Source: Gemmatales bacterium
Lineage (GTDB): Bacteria; Planctomycetota; Planctomycetia; Gemmatales; Gemmataceae
Direction: 5' to 3'
Length of the DNA stretch: 64,000 bases
Assembly: GCA_026004675.1 (NCBI GenBank)
Contig: BPJP01000005.1
Location: forward strand, 248,001 to 312,000
Below the pieces are notes generated by a model, which ran no database searches, had not been told where the DNA came from, and was given only the letters and a program-made list of their open reading frames with translations. Of this stretch, positions 32,133 through 41,637 are shown piece after piece. The position numbers and the translations under genes are program-made. Positions within the stretch are counted from its first letter, which is position 1; each line of letters opens with the position of its first letter.

Positions 32133-33755
32133 CTACTCGGATTCCGATTCGACCGGCACTTGCACGGCGTGCAGGACTTCTTTCGTCTCATCATTCTGCA
32201 CGAACGCCACCACATGCAGGTTCTTCAAATCCAAGGGACGCTCTTTGGGAAAGGGGAATCCCTGTTTCGTATAGGCTTTTTCTTTTTCGTCGAGATAGTT
32301 GTTGAGGCTCTTGCGCAGCTCGGCCAGATCGACGGTTGCCGTTTGCCTGGCGGACTTGTTCTTGACAACCACGCCATCAACACCACCTGGAAACGCCCTC
32401 ACCACATGATGATGGAAACGAATGCCGTTGCGCCCCGCGAAGCGAACGACATCTTCGACTAATGCGACGCGCAGTTTCACTTTGTCACCGGCGACGTCCA
32501 CGTCGGCGGCTTCGGCGGCTATGGAGATTTTGTCCCCTTTACGCTGCGCGCTGACTGTCAGTTTGGCCCTCGCGTCGGCTTCAAGCAATGGATCGATCTT
32601 GGTGCGGTAGATTTTGTACTTTTCCTCGGCAGCATCAAACGAACCGCCTCCTGCGGTCTGCGGCTGCAATTTGCCATTGAAGATCACTGTCGGTGTGCCT
32701 TCGACTTCGTCGTTGTAGTAACGAGCGCGGGCCTCCGTGTCATTGTTCGTCAGCGGGTCCGGTCCAGGGACGTGCAGGTGATACTGCAAAAGCACGACTT
32801 CCGAAGGCGAATACGATTTGCTGAGAGCATCGAAAGCCAGATCGGCAGCCACGCATGGAGGGCACATGGTGCCGGTAAACAATTCGAGCAGAACGGCCTG
32901 GCCTTTCTTGTTCTTGCGACCGGCGTATTTTTCCGGTTTGAACGGAGGCATCTTTTTCAGATACAAGGCATCGAGTTCGTCGACGACTTTTTTCGCTTCC
33001 TCGGGCTTGCCGGTCGCTTCCAGAGCCTGCGATAGCATGGTCAAGACCTGGGCATGAGTAAAATAGTCGTCTTTGGGATCGAGAAGGCGCTGGGCCCGGC
33101 GTGCATATTCGAGGGCCACAGGCGCGAACTCTTTCTGTTCGACGAGAACGCCAGCGATTTGCGTGGTATAGCGTTGTTGCCAGCGCGGCCCATATTTCGC
33201 CGCTGCGCTGAATGCTTTTGCGGCCCAGGCACGAACGTCTTCCACTTTGGCTTTCTGATCCTGGGCCTGTTCGAGCAGTTCCAGAGCCGCGGAAAAGATT
33301 TCCGGCGTTTTGCCCGACAAGACGATTTCTTTGTTGCGATCCAGCTTGGACAACGAGGTTGCCTTCGTCGGATGCAACTCGGCGAGAAGCAATTGGGCAC
33401 CGAACGATATCGTTCCCAGATACTGGCCGGTCGCTTTGTCCAGTTTGCCTTCGAAGTCCAGATCGCGCATGGCCCCGCCAGCTCGGATGACCAGTTTGCA
33501 GCTCAGCGTGTCGTTCTTTTTGACCACGTCCTTGACGCCGGCCAGCGGCGGGACCCCTTCGGTACTCTCGACGGCGGAGCCGATGATCTTGCCGTCTTTC
33601 TCCTCGAGTTTCAGCAGCCAGAACGATTCCATCCGGCCACGATTGAGAAGCTTGACCATCCAGTGACCGCTGGACTCGCTGTCAGCGGCCCAGGTAAAAC
33701 TGAACGCCGCGAGAAGCAACACCATAAACATCAACAAATGCAATCTGCGAAACAT
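32133..33755 (-). CDS. Secreted protein with thioredoxin-like domain
   Basis: 540 residues from ATG 33755, which has AAAGGA eight bases upstream. A signal peptide (about 1-23) precedes a TIGR-type repeat-like region and a TPR-like helical region (about 130-280). A thioredoxin-like domain follows with LFTGTMCPPCVAAD (CPPC active site) and the cis-Pro loop VEGTPTVIF. The C-terminal 180 residues are beta-rich. Such proteins reduce or isomerise disulfides in the periplasm. The upstream 160 residues of open frame are not used: the hydrophobic signal sets the start. Confidence 0.9.
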   Translation of the reverse strand: MFRRLHLLMFMVLLLAAFSFTWAADSESSGHWMVKLLNRGRMESFWLLKLEEKDGKIIGSAVESTEGVPPLAGVKDVVKKNDTLSCKLVIRAGGAMRDLDFEGKLDKATGQYLGTISFGAQLLLAELHPTKATSLSKLDRNKEIVLSGKTPEIFSAALELLEQAQDQKAKVEDVRAWAAKAFSAAAKYGPRWQQRYTTQIAGVLVEQKEFAPVALEYARRAQRLLDPKDDYFTHAQVLTMLSQALEATGKPEEAKKVVDELDALYLKKMPPFKPEKYAGRKNKKGQAVLLELFTGTMCPPCVAADLAFDALSKSYSPSEVVLLQYHLHVPGPDPLTNNDTEARARYYNDEVEGTPTVIFNGKLQPQTAGGGSFDAAEEKYKIYRTKIDPLLEADARAKLTVSAQRKGDKISIAAEAADVDVAGDKVKLRVALVEDVVRFAGRNGIRFHHHVVRAFPGGVDGVVVKNKSARQTATVDLAELRKSLNNYLDEKEKAYTKQGFPFPKERPLDLKNLHVVAFVQNDETKEVLHAVQVPVESESE

Positions 33756-34082
33756 GATGGATCCTTTCGCTGAAATAGAGGTCGGCCGCTCCGGGTTTAA
33801 TGTATCGTTTCCCCCGGTGAACTCAAATAAGATTGCCTGAGCGGATCGCCTCGAAGCCGCGGATACGACGGCACACACGCTCATGCATACTACGCCGGGT
33901 AACGCCGATCGGCTCACGTGCCGACAAAGGAATCTCTTTCTCTATCAATGACGGAGGCTACGACGAATCATTCGATCGCTTTCCGCCAAAGCCCGTTTCT
34001 TGCGTGTTGAAAGGACGAGCCAAGCCCCCCAGCGCAACGTCCTGGCGACAGGAGAATCCATCCCCGACCAGAAAGGAGACGA

Positions 34083-34514
34083 CTATTTTCGCTTGAGGAT
34101 AAACAGGATTTGCCCCCCTTCCGAGGAAAACTCGGCTGGCCGTTGCCTGGCACCTTCTTTGACGTAGGTGCACACCTTCAACTCGCCGCCTTTGAACTCA
34201 TAGATGCCTTCGGTCGGTTCCTTGTAGAGCGGCTTGCCTTTCTCGTCGATGCGAATGAAGTCGACGCATTTCGGCGAGGATTGCGCATCGATGACGAAAC
34301 GCCAGCGCAGTTGCGTACCTTGCTTGAGAGTTACGGTGACGATGTTCTTCTCGACGAAGACATCAGCGCCCTCGAAAATCCGATCGAGGCTGTCACCGCC
34401 GGCGGTAACGGAAACGAATTGCCATTGCCCCTGAAAGGGCTTAATGTCTTTCGGCACGTCGGCAGTATCGGCCGCCAGGCTAGCCCATGTGAAACCGAAC
34501 AGTAAACAGATCAT
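34083..34514 (-). CDS. TIGR03067-like secreted protein
   Basis: 143 residues from ATG 34514, preceded by GGAGG nine bases upstream. A short signal (about 1-15) precedes DIKPFQGQWQFVSVTAGGDSL, the L-x-G-x-W-x-x-V-x-x start of the planctomycete TIGR03067 domain, then EGIYEFKGGELKVCTYVKEG, and a typical end (PAEFSSEGGQILFILKRK). It folds as a small lipocalin-like barrel in the family; function unknown. It shares a 99-base divergent spacer with cinA. Confidence 0.85.
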   Translation of the reverse strand: MICLLFGFTWASLAADTADVPKDIKPFQGQWQFVSVTAGGDSLDRIFEGADVFVEKNIVTVTLKQGTQLRWRFVIDAQSSPKCVDFIRIDEKGKPLYKEPTEGIYEFKGGELKVCTYVKEGARQRPAEFSSEGGQILFILKRK

Positions 34515-34613
34515 TGCACGCCTCCGTCGCTGGACAAATAAAAGATATGCTAACTTGAATGTAACCGCCCTCAGGCTGTTTGCAAACCGCGGAACCAGAA
34601 ATTCTTTCGAGCA

Positions 34614-35876
34614 ATGTCCACCACGAACTTCAAGGCCGAAATCATCTCGATCGGCAGTGAATTGACCAGCGGCCAGAACCTGGACACGAATGCCCAATGG
34701 CTCAGTCGGCGACTGGCGGAAATAGGCATCCCGGTGCGCTGGCACACGACACTCGCGGACGACCTGGAAGAAAACGTCCAGGCACTGCAAATAGCCGCCG
34801 CGCGGGCCAGACTGGTCCTGATCACCGGCGGATTGGGACCCACTCAAGACGACCTCACCCGAGAGGCCCTTGCCAGGCTGGCCGGCGTCGATCTCGTCTT
34901 CCACCAGGAATCATTCGACAAAATACGTGCGATGTTCGCCCGACGGCATCGCGATATGCCCGAACGCAATCGCGTGCAGGCGATGTTTCCAGCCGGCGCC
35001 GAGCCAATCGACAACAAAAATGGCACTGCCCCTGGCATCTGGATGAAACACGGACCATGTATTTTGGTGGCCATGCCTGGCGTGCCGTCGGAAATGTATT
35101 CCATGTTCGAGGATTCAGTTCGGCCTCGACTGGTCGCCCTGGGCGCCAGCGGGGGCGTCCAGATCGAGCGCAAGATCAATTGCTTTGGCGCTGGCGAATC
35201 GACGATCGAAGAAAAAGTCTTCGATTTGACGCGGCGCGGCCACGTTCCGGAGGTCGGCATCACCGCCTCGGATGCCACGATTTCGCTGCGTATCTTCGGC
35301 CGGGGTGCCAGCACCGACGAAGCTCTTGCCCAAATCGCACCTGTAGAAAAAACCATCTGCGATAGACTCGGCGACCTTGTGTTCGGATTCGGCAACGAAG
35401 AACTCCAGGACGTCGTCATTCGTCTGCTGACGGAAAAACACATGACGCTGGCGGTCGCCGAAGGAGTGACCGGCGGCATCCTCTCCCAACGTTTGACACA
35501 CGTTCCGGGCGCCAGCGTCTGTTTTCTCGGCGGCATCGTCGCCTATGACAACCGCGTCAAAGTCGAATGGCTCTCGGTGCCGCAACAAATGATCGACGAC
35601 CACGGAGCAGTCAGCGCGGAAGTGGCAAAGCGAATGGCCATCGGCTGCCGATCGAGACTGCGCACCGATTTGGCGGTCAGCACCGTCGGCATCGCCGGCC
35701 CCCATGGCGCAACCTGCGACAAACCGGTGGGTCTGGTCTTCGTTGCTCTCGCTTCCGGCCAGGGCGTGGCCGTCCAATCCTTCAATTGGTCTGGAACCCG
35801 AAACGAAATCCAAAGCCGCACCGCCAAGATGGCGCTCAACATGGTTCGGCTTCACCTGCTTCAGCAACAAGACTAG
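34614..35876 (+). CDS. cinA: CinA-like protein (MoCF domain plus CinA C-terminal domain)
   Basis: 420 residues, the usual length. The N-terminal molybdopterin-binding-like domain (1-170) has the ITGGLGPTQDDLTREALA motif and the MPGVPSEMYSMF segment; in this family it acts as an ADP-ribose pyrophosphatase. The C-terminal domain (about 250-415) is the nicotinamide-nucleotide amidase PncC fold. Its usual A-E-S-C-T-G-G motif reads AEGVTGGIL here, losing the Ser and Cys, so amidase activity is doubtful. The start is ATG 34614. It would act on NAD by-products in the cytoplasm. Confidence 0.95.
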   Translation: MSTTNFKAEIISIGSELTSGQNLDTNAQWLSRRLAEIGIPVRWHTTLADDLEENVQALQIAAARARLVLITGGLGPTQDDLTREALARLAGVDLVFHQESFDKIRAMFARRHRDMPERNRVQAMFPAGAEPIDNKNGTAPGIWMKHGPCILVAMPGVPSEMYSMFEDSVRPRLVALGASGGVQIERKINCFGAGESTIEEKVFDLTRRGHVPEVGITASDATISLRIFGRGASTDEALAQIAPVEKTICDRLGDLVFGFGNEELQDVVIRLLTEKHMTLAVAEGVTGGILSQRLTHVPGASVCFLGGIVAYDNRVKVEWLSVPQQMIDDHGAVSAEVAKRMAIGCRSRLRTDLAVSTVGIAGPHGATCDKPVGLVFVALASGQGVAVQSFNWSGTRNEIQSRTAKMALNMVRLHLLQQQD

Positions 35877-35904
35877 CCGAACCGAAGCCAAACGACCCTT
35901 GTCT

Positions 35905-38739
35905 TCACCAGGCCAGCGGGCGTTGCCAGGCCGATTTCAACTCGTCCAACCCGACTTCCAGGATGCCGGCGACGGTCAAATGCGGCTCGGCAACTGTTTC
36001 TCCCAGCCATTGGAACGGGACATCTTGCATCGCTTTTTCGAATTCAGAAGAGCGACTGGCTGGCACTTCGACCACGAAACGGGATGCCGACTCCGAAAAA
36101 AGATAGACATCATCGGCTACATCCCGATCTGAGGGAAGAACGATATGCGCACCGATTTCACCGGCGAAAGCCATCTCGGCGAGGGCGACCGCCAGCCCCC
36201 CTTCGCTCAAGTCGTGACACGAACGGACCAGCCCTTGTTGGATGGCATCGAAGACCCGCCGCATAATCCGCGGCGCCTGGTGAAAATCGACCTTCGGCGC
36301 GATGCCGCCCTGGTGGTGATGCACCAGGTTGAAATGCGAACCGCCCATTTCGTTTCGGGTTGTGCCAATGAGATAGAGCCGGTTGCCCGGTTCCTTCCAA
36401 TCCATCGAAACCGAGCGTCGCACATCGGGGACCTGTCCCAGGGCACTGATCAACAGGGTCGGCGGGATCGTAATATGCCTGCCTTCCGCGTGGAACTCGT
36501 TGTTCAAACTGTCTTTGCCGCTGATAAATGGAGTTTGAAAAGCCAGGGCGGCATCGCGACACGCTTCGGCCGCCTGGACCAATGAGCCGAGCACCTCGGG
36601 GCGATTCGTGTTGCCCCAACAAAAATTGTCGAGCAGAGCGATCCGGCTGGGGTCGGCGCCGACGGCAACAACATTGCGAATGGCTTCATCCACCGCCAAC
36701 GCCGCCATGGCATACGGATCGATATCGCCATAGTGCGGATTGATGCCACAACCGATGGCCAGCCCCCGCCACGATCCCAACACCGGCATGATGACCGCAG
36801 CATCGCTCGGACCATCGTTGCGTATCCCCGTCAACGGCTTGATCACGCTGCCGCCTTGAACTTCGTGATCGTATTGCCGAATGATCCATTCCTTGCTGCA
36901 TACATTCCACGAGGACAGAATGCCGAGGAGAACGTCTTTGGCAGCCAAACGTGACGGCGGTTGCTCGTCGTTTTCCTTGACGACGGCGCGAAAAGCCCGA
37001 CGAACGACTTGGGGCCGACCATGATGCAAGAATTCCAGGTCGAGATCGCCGACGCAGTGATCTTCATAATAGAGTTGCAGTCGTCCCGTATCGGCGAATC
37101 GACCGATGACGGCGGCTTCCACGTCTTCGCTGGCGCAAAGCGATGCCAATCTTGGCCAGTGCTCCGGAGGAACGGCCAATACCATCCGTTCTTGCGATTC
37201 GGATATCCAGATTTCCGTGTAACTCAGCCCTTCGTACTTGAGCGGCGCCTTGTCCAGGTGCACGACTGCACCGATACCCTCGGCCATTTCACCAACCGCG
37301 GAACTGAAGCCGCCAGCGCCGCAATCGGTGATCGCGTGATAGAGTCCCTGGTCGCGAGCTTGAAGCAAGACGTCGGCCATCTTCTTTTCGACAATGGCAT
37401 TGCCGATCTGCACGGCGCCGCCACTGGTGGCTTCCGACTCCGACGACAATCCAATCGAGGAAAAGGTGGCGCCGTGAATGCCGTCCCGGCCTGTCCTGCC
37501 GCCGACGACGACGATCAGGTCGCCAGGATGGGGTTGCTTGCCGGCACACGCGACTGGAATCAAGCCTACAGTGCCGCAGTAAACCAGCGGATTGCCAAGG
37601 TAACGAGAATCAAAACATACAGCCCCATTGATGGTCGGAATACCCATGCGGTTGCCGTAATCACGAACGCCGGCAACGACCCCTTGCATGATTTTCTTTG
37701 GATGCAGAACTCCCGCGGGCAGATCCTCGGCTTTGGTGTCCGGCGGCGCGAAACAGAAAACGTCGGTATTGCACACTGGTTTGGCTCCCAAACCAGTCCC
37801 GAGCAGATCGCGGATCACACCTCCCAAACCCGTATTGGCACCGCCATACGGCTCGATCGCCGATGGATGGTTGTGCGTTTCGACCTTGAAGCAAACATGA
37901 TAACGGTCATCGAAGCGGACCACGCCGGCATTGTCTGCAAAAACGCTGACGCACCAGTCGGCAGCACCGGCACGCCGGCGAATTTCCTCCGTGGCGCCGA
38001 AAATCGTCTCCTTGAGCAGGTTGTTGATGACCCGACCATCGACTTCGATCGCCCCTTTGAGCGTCTTGTGCGAGCAATGTTCGGACCACGTCTGAGCGAA
38101 TGTTTCCAATTCGATGTCGGTCGGCTCCCGACCGAGTTGGCGAAAGTGCTCCTGGACAGCACGCATTTCCTGGAGGCTGAGCGAGAGTTGCCCCTCCCGA
38201 CTGAGTTGCTCCAGCTGGCGATCGTCGGCATCGAGCAAAGGTATCGTCCGCTTTTCAAAAGTATAGGGACTTCCCAGGCTCAAATGATCCAGCCGCAGGG
38301 GACCTTCGATGATTTGTTCGATCGCTTCGTTGGCGAGCACCTTGCGCAGGCTGGTGTCGGCAGCCGAGCCAAGCTCATAGCGGCGAAAAGTGCGAACGCT
38401 GGAAACGATTATTCCCAAATCCTTTGCCGCCTGCACCACGCTGAGAGCGACGGCATCCATCACCCCTGGCTTGAGCAGGACCGTGACGGTGTGGTCAGCC
38501 AACGTTGCCGCCCCCAATTCGGACAACGACCCGGTTTCGACCAGGGGATCAACAAGAAGTTGATTGACCAACTTCTGAACGCAGCCTCGATCCAAATCGC
38601 CTTCGAGCAGGTAACCACGCGCCGACGCTCGAACGATCTCGGCACCTTTTCCACTGTGGGTCAACAAATCGTATTCGGCGGCAACGCGGCGCCGTTCGAC
38701 GTCGTTGCCTTTCGTACGGATTTCGACTTCCCAGATCAT
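35905..38739 (-). CDS. purL: Phosphoribosylformylglycinamidine synthase, PurL with N-terminal PurS-like part
   Basis: 944 residues from ATG 38739. The N-terminal about 165 residues resemble PurS-like domains (TVLLKPGVMDAVALSVVQAA), then come the FGAR amidotransferase ATP-grasp modules with WSEHCSHKT, ETHNHPSAIEPYGGANTG, GAGGFSSAVGEMA and the second set GGLAVALAEMAF. It makes FGAM from FGAR with ATP and glutamine-derived ammonia in purine synthesis. No glutaminase domain is fused and no purQ gene is near, so PurQ must be elsewhere. The gene is monocistronic by strand; cinA on the other strand ends 28 bases away. Confidence 0.97.
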   Translation of the reverse strand: MIWEVEIRTKGNDVERRRVAAEYDLLTHSGKGAEIVRASARGYLLEGDLDRGCVQKLVNQLLVDPLVETGSLSELGAATLADHTVTVLLKPGVMDAVALSVVQAAKDLGIIVSSVRTFRRYELGSAADTSLRKVLANEAIEQIIEGPLRLDHLSLGSPYTFEKRTIPLLDADDRQLEQLSREGQLSLSLQEMRAVQEHFRQLGREPTDIELETFAQTWSEHCSHKTLKGAIEVDGRVINNLLKETIFGATEEIRRRAGAADWCVSVFADNAGVVRFDDRYHVCFKVETHNHPSAIEPYGGANTGLGGVIRDLLGTGLGAKPVCNTDVFCFAPPDTKAEDLPAGVLHPKKIMQGVVAGVRDYGNRMGIPTINGAVCFDSRYLGNPLVYCGTVGLIPVACAGKQPHPGDLIVVVGGRTGRDGIHGATFSSIGLSSESEATSGGAVQIGNAIVEKKMADVLLQARDQGLYHAITDCGAGGFSSAVGEMAEGIGAVVHLDKAPLKYEGLSYTEIWISESQERMVLAVPPEHWPRLASLCASEDVEAAVIGRFADTGRLQLYYEDHCVGDLDLEFLHHGRPQVVRRAFRAVVKENDEQPPSRLAAKDVLLGILSSWNVCSKEWIIRQYDHEVQGGSVIKPLTGIRNDGPSDAAVIMPVLGSWRGLAIGCGINPHYGDIDPYAMAALAVDEAIRNVVAVGADPSRIALLDNFCWGNTNRPEVLGSLVQAAEACRDAALAFQTPFISGKDSLNNEFHAEGRHITIPPTLLISALGQVPDVRRSVSMDWKEPGNRLYLIGTTRNEMGGSHFNLVHHHQGGIAPKVDFHQAPRIMRRVFDAIQQGLVRSCHDLSEGGLAVALAEMAFAGEIGAHIVLPSDRDVADDVYLFSESASRFVVEVPASRSSEFEKAMQDVPFQWLGETVAEPHLTVAGILEVGLDELKSAWQRPLAW

Positions 38740-38894
38740 AATAGACGATCGATTCTGTGCGCTCAGTGTCCCCTGTCTCTTCATGCTATGTTATGGAAGA
38801 AACGTTCCCCAGTCGGCGGGAATGCAACCACCGCCGAGCGATCCAAGAAGTCGCAGGCAGTTTCCAGGACAGGTCGACCGAACAAAGCGCGGGT

Positions 38895-40556
38895 TCAGTT
38901 TTCTGCTTTGACAACGGCAGTCCTGGGTGGCAGCTCCACGACTCGGTAGGCAGCATCTTCATACAAAACTTTGAAATCGTCCGGAAAAGGAGGATAGTCT
39001 GCTTCGACGATGACATGGGTGATGCGCCGCTGCTGCAGTTCGTCAAGCATGGCAGGGTCATAGCCGGACCGCAGTTGTTTGTAGAAGAAGTGGGCCCACT
39101 TGAGACGGGTGAACCATTCGATTACTTCCACGTCCTTGTACGGGATGGACTTGAAGTCGACATGAATCGGCGTTCGGGCATGGAGCCGGAAACGCTGGAA
39201 ATCCACTGGAATTCGCCGGTCTTTTTGGGCAAGCCGGGGCAATCTCCCGAAATCGTCTTGTCCGGTTTCGATCGCTTCCCGCTGGGGACGAGGCAAATGA
39301 AACGGCACCAGATAGCAGTCTCCACGCTGGCTGTTTGCCCGCACAAAGGACAGCACCGCCTGTTCGCGCTCATCCTTGCGAATGTTCAAACCGAACCAGC
39401 TGACGACCGCACCGCCGGCCAGGGCGAGGGCAATCAGAGTCCAGGCCAGCCCGCGCACTATCCTTGGCTTGGCCAACAACTGCGGTTTCCACGCCACGAT
39501 GCCTCGTGTCAAGATGATCGTCGTGCAAATCGGCATCAAAAACGCAGATGGCCTCCACGGGAACAACAAGGCCAGCGTGTTATTCCCTGTCATTACCTGC
39601 ACAAGCGAAAGGATCAGCGAACCGGCTGCGACGATGACCAGAATCGAAAACAAGCGCTGGCCGTAGGCCAAACACAGAGCTGTCGCCAGCCACATTAATT
39701 GACATGCGGAATAACGACTGAACCAGTAATCGACCACCGCATGGTGCGGAATGCGGAAATGGGCCAGAATTCGTGTCGCTCGCTCGAAAGACTCGGCCGA
39801 CTCGGGACCGAACGTGGCCAGATTCCAAATGACGATCGGCAGCACGATCGCCAAGGCCAAAAATCCGGTGCAAAACGCCGTCTTGATCCGGCGTTCCCGC
39901 AGCAGGAGCCAGAGATACGAGACGGTCAAGAGGGCGGCGCTGAGCATATACGTCGTGTGGATGACAGCACATCCGGAAGAAACGATCACAGCCAGAAAAG
40001 GTCTGTCGTTCAGGAAGACCCAAACGGAGAGCAGCAACAGCACGCCGTGCACCGATGGCTGATACATGGGGCCGAGCAGATATTGCCCGGCCAGCCCGGC
40101 TTGCAGGTACCAGAGATAATCATGACCGGCGGCTTTGGAACAAGCCCAACGCAATACAGCCGCGTGCACCAGAAGAAGCGACGTAAAAAAAACAAGCCTG
40201 GTGAGATCGGGAACGTCGGGATGCAGTGAATTCGCCTGGTGGGTCAGTTTCGAGAAGATGCCGTTCAGGCTGGCGACATAGATGCCAAAGATGATCGCAT
40301 AGTAGAGGTAAAACAGATTCTCATGCAGATATCGGGCGGTGAGCTTAACGAGAAAACTGAAAATCGGCGTAGGATCCTTCGTGTTGGCAAGCCAGTCCTG
40401 GTCGAGATGACCCGCTCCTGCCTGGGCCAGACCGTGGAGAAAGTATTGATTCTGGTTGGAATAATAAAGCGGTGCTTGTGTATGAACGATCGCGAACAGA
40501 GTCGCCCAAAAAACGAACCAACCGCTTTGCTGCAATCGATCCCTGGCTATCGACAT
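38895..40556 (-). CDS. Large polytopic membrane protein of unknown function
   Basis: 553 residues with about ten membrane segments over 1-400 (for example FVFWATLFAIVHT, LLLVHAAVLRWA, VLLLLSVWVFL, FLALAIVLPIVIW, RGLAWTLIALALAGGAVV) and a soluble C-terminal region (about 405-553) containing DVEVIEWFTRLKWAH and DELQQRRITHVIVEADYPPFPD. The shape resembles glycosyltransferase-like or DUF6798-type planctomycete proteins, where the C-terminal part reads like a nucleotide- or sugar-linked domain; I cannot name a reaction. The ATG at 40556 opens a clean hydrophobic start. Confidence 0.75.
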   Translation of the reverse strand: MSIARDRLQQSGWFVFWATLFAIVHTQAPLYYSNQNQYFLHGLAQAGAGHLDQDWLANTKDPTPIFSFLVKLTARYLHENLFYLYYAIIFGIYVASLNGIFSKLTHQANSLHPDVPDLTRLVFFTSLLLVHAAVLRWACSKAAGHDYLWYLQAGLAGQYLLGPMYQPSVHGVLLLLSVWVFLNDRPFLAVIVSSGCAVIHTTYMLSAALLTVSYLWLLLRERRIKTAFCTGFLALAIVLPIVIWNLATFGPESAESFERATRILAHFRIPHHAVVDYWFSRYSACQLMWLATALCLAYGQRLFSILVIVAAGSLILSLVQVMTGNNTLALLFPWRPSAFLMPICTTIILTRGIVAWKPQLLAKPRIVRGLAWTLIALALAGGAVVSWFGLNIRKDEREQAVLSFVRANSQRGDCYLVPFHLPRPQREAIETGQDDFGRLPRLAQKDRRIPVDFQRFRLHARTPIHVDFKSIPYKDVEVIEWFTRLKWAHFFYKQLRSGYDPAMLDELQQRRITHVIVEADYPPFPDDFKVLYEDAAYRVVELPPRTAVVKAEN

Positions 40557-40898
40557 GACACGTTGCGTCTATGATTGGATTCGCTATCAAGCCGCGGAGC
40601 GAAAACGGCTCCTCGCAATGGTTTTCCGAATTTGTCGGCAGCCCGCTACGAGTCCGAGCCACTCGGCAAGGTTTGCCGAAAGCTTGCCCGCCAACTGGGA
40701 TAATGATATGAGACCAACGCCGACAGGATAGGCGCAGCTGGAGCGAAGCTGGCCGTGGCAGAGTCGTTGCGATCGTCACGTCTTACCGGAGGCGGCAAAA
40801 TGGCGACCGCCGCTTTTTCAGATCACGTCCCAAAGCGACAGCAATTTCGCCGATACCAAGGACAGATGGCGTTGTGCGCATTTTTAAGGACAAGAACA
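40557..40898. other. Non-coding divergent spacer
   Basis: 342 bases between the large membrane protein (-) and the lipoprotein (+). No gene is supportable; the open frame that continues leftwards from the lipoprotein has no start site better than ATG 40899. AAGGA lies about 10 bases before that ATG. Confidence 0.6.
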
Positions 40899-41621
40899 AT
40901 GATGGTCCGGTTGGTTCACCCGTTCTGGCTCCTCGCCCTGGTCGGATTCGGCTGTTTCCTGGGTTGCCGATCCGCGGCTCCGAATTCGCTCTATCAAGAA
41001 GGGCCTCTGCTCATCAGCAAGAATCCGGTGGCAGGAAATCCCGGAAAAGACACCGGACCGGAACTCGCTGTCGAAGAGCCGACCGCTCCGCTGGCGCCTC
41101 CCGAAGCCTTGGCGACGGCGCCGGCGCCTTTGCCTGATGCCACTGCTGCCTTGGTCCCTGAAGAGGCCAGTGAACCCGAACCACGCGTGGAAACGCCGAG
41201 TTTCCAAACCCAGCCGGCTGTTCGCAAAAAGGACAACGTTCCCGCCATCCCGGCCATCCGCCGAAAAGAACAGAAGCCGCCGTCGCTACCCGCTAAACGC
41301 GAAGTCCCCCAACGTGTTCCCAGTAAATTTGGCCATGCCGACGACCATTCGTGGTTGCAAGGCACGATCGACAAACACTACCGCGGCTACTACTATCTTC
41401 GCTACTGCGATTGCAATGTCGAGGACCGCTGGGGCGGCAAGGTCTATCTCGGCAACGATGAACGCCTCAAAACGTTCCAAGACGGCGATATCGTCTTTGT
41501 CGAGGGCGAAATCAGCACCGACAACGACCCGTCGCGTCCGGGCGGATGGAACCATTATCCTGCTTACAAAATCAAATCCATTCGACTTGTGGAACGAGCG
41601 CAAAAACCCAAAGGCTGGTAA
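40899..41621 (+). CDS. Lipoprotein of unknown function
   Basis: 240 residues from ATG 40899 (or 40902). The signal ends in the lipobox CFLGC at about residues 17-21. A Pro/Ala/Glu-rich low-complexity segment (about 50-135) separates it from a globular C-terminal region (about 150-235) containing HYRGYYYLRYCDCNVEDRWG and GDIVFVEGEIS. No known family. Probably an outer-envelope protein; its C-terminal region may be an oligosaccharide-binding-like beta barrel. Confidence 0.7.
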   Translation: MMVRLVHPFWLLALVGFGCFLGCRSAAPNSLYQEGPLLISKNPVAGNPGKDTGPELAVEEPTAPLAPPEALATAPAPLPDATAALVPEEASEPEPRVETPSFQTQPAVRKKDNVPAIPAIRRKEQKPPSLPAKREVPQRVPSKFGHADDHSWLQGTIDKHYRGYYYLRYCDCNVEDRWGGKVYLGNDERLKTFQDGDIVFVEGEISTDNDPSRPGGWNHYPAYKIKSIRLVERAQKPKGW

Positions 41622-41637
41622 AAGGGCGCAAGTGCGC

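Noticed and set aside
36961-38949. Long open frame (662 codons) opposite purL
   Set aside because: purL is complete with canonical motifs on the other strand; the antisense frame has no recognisable protein features and reflects the GC-biased third codon positions.
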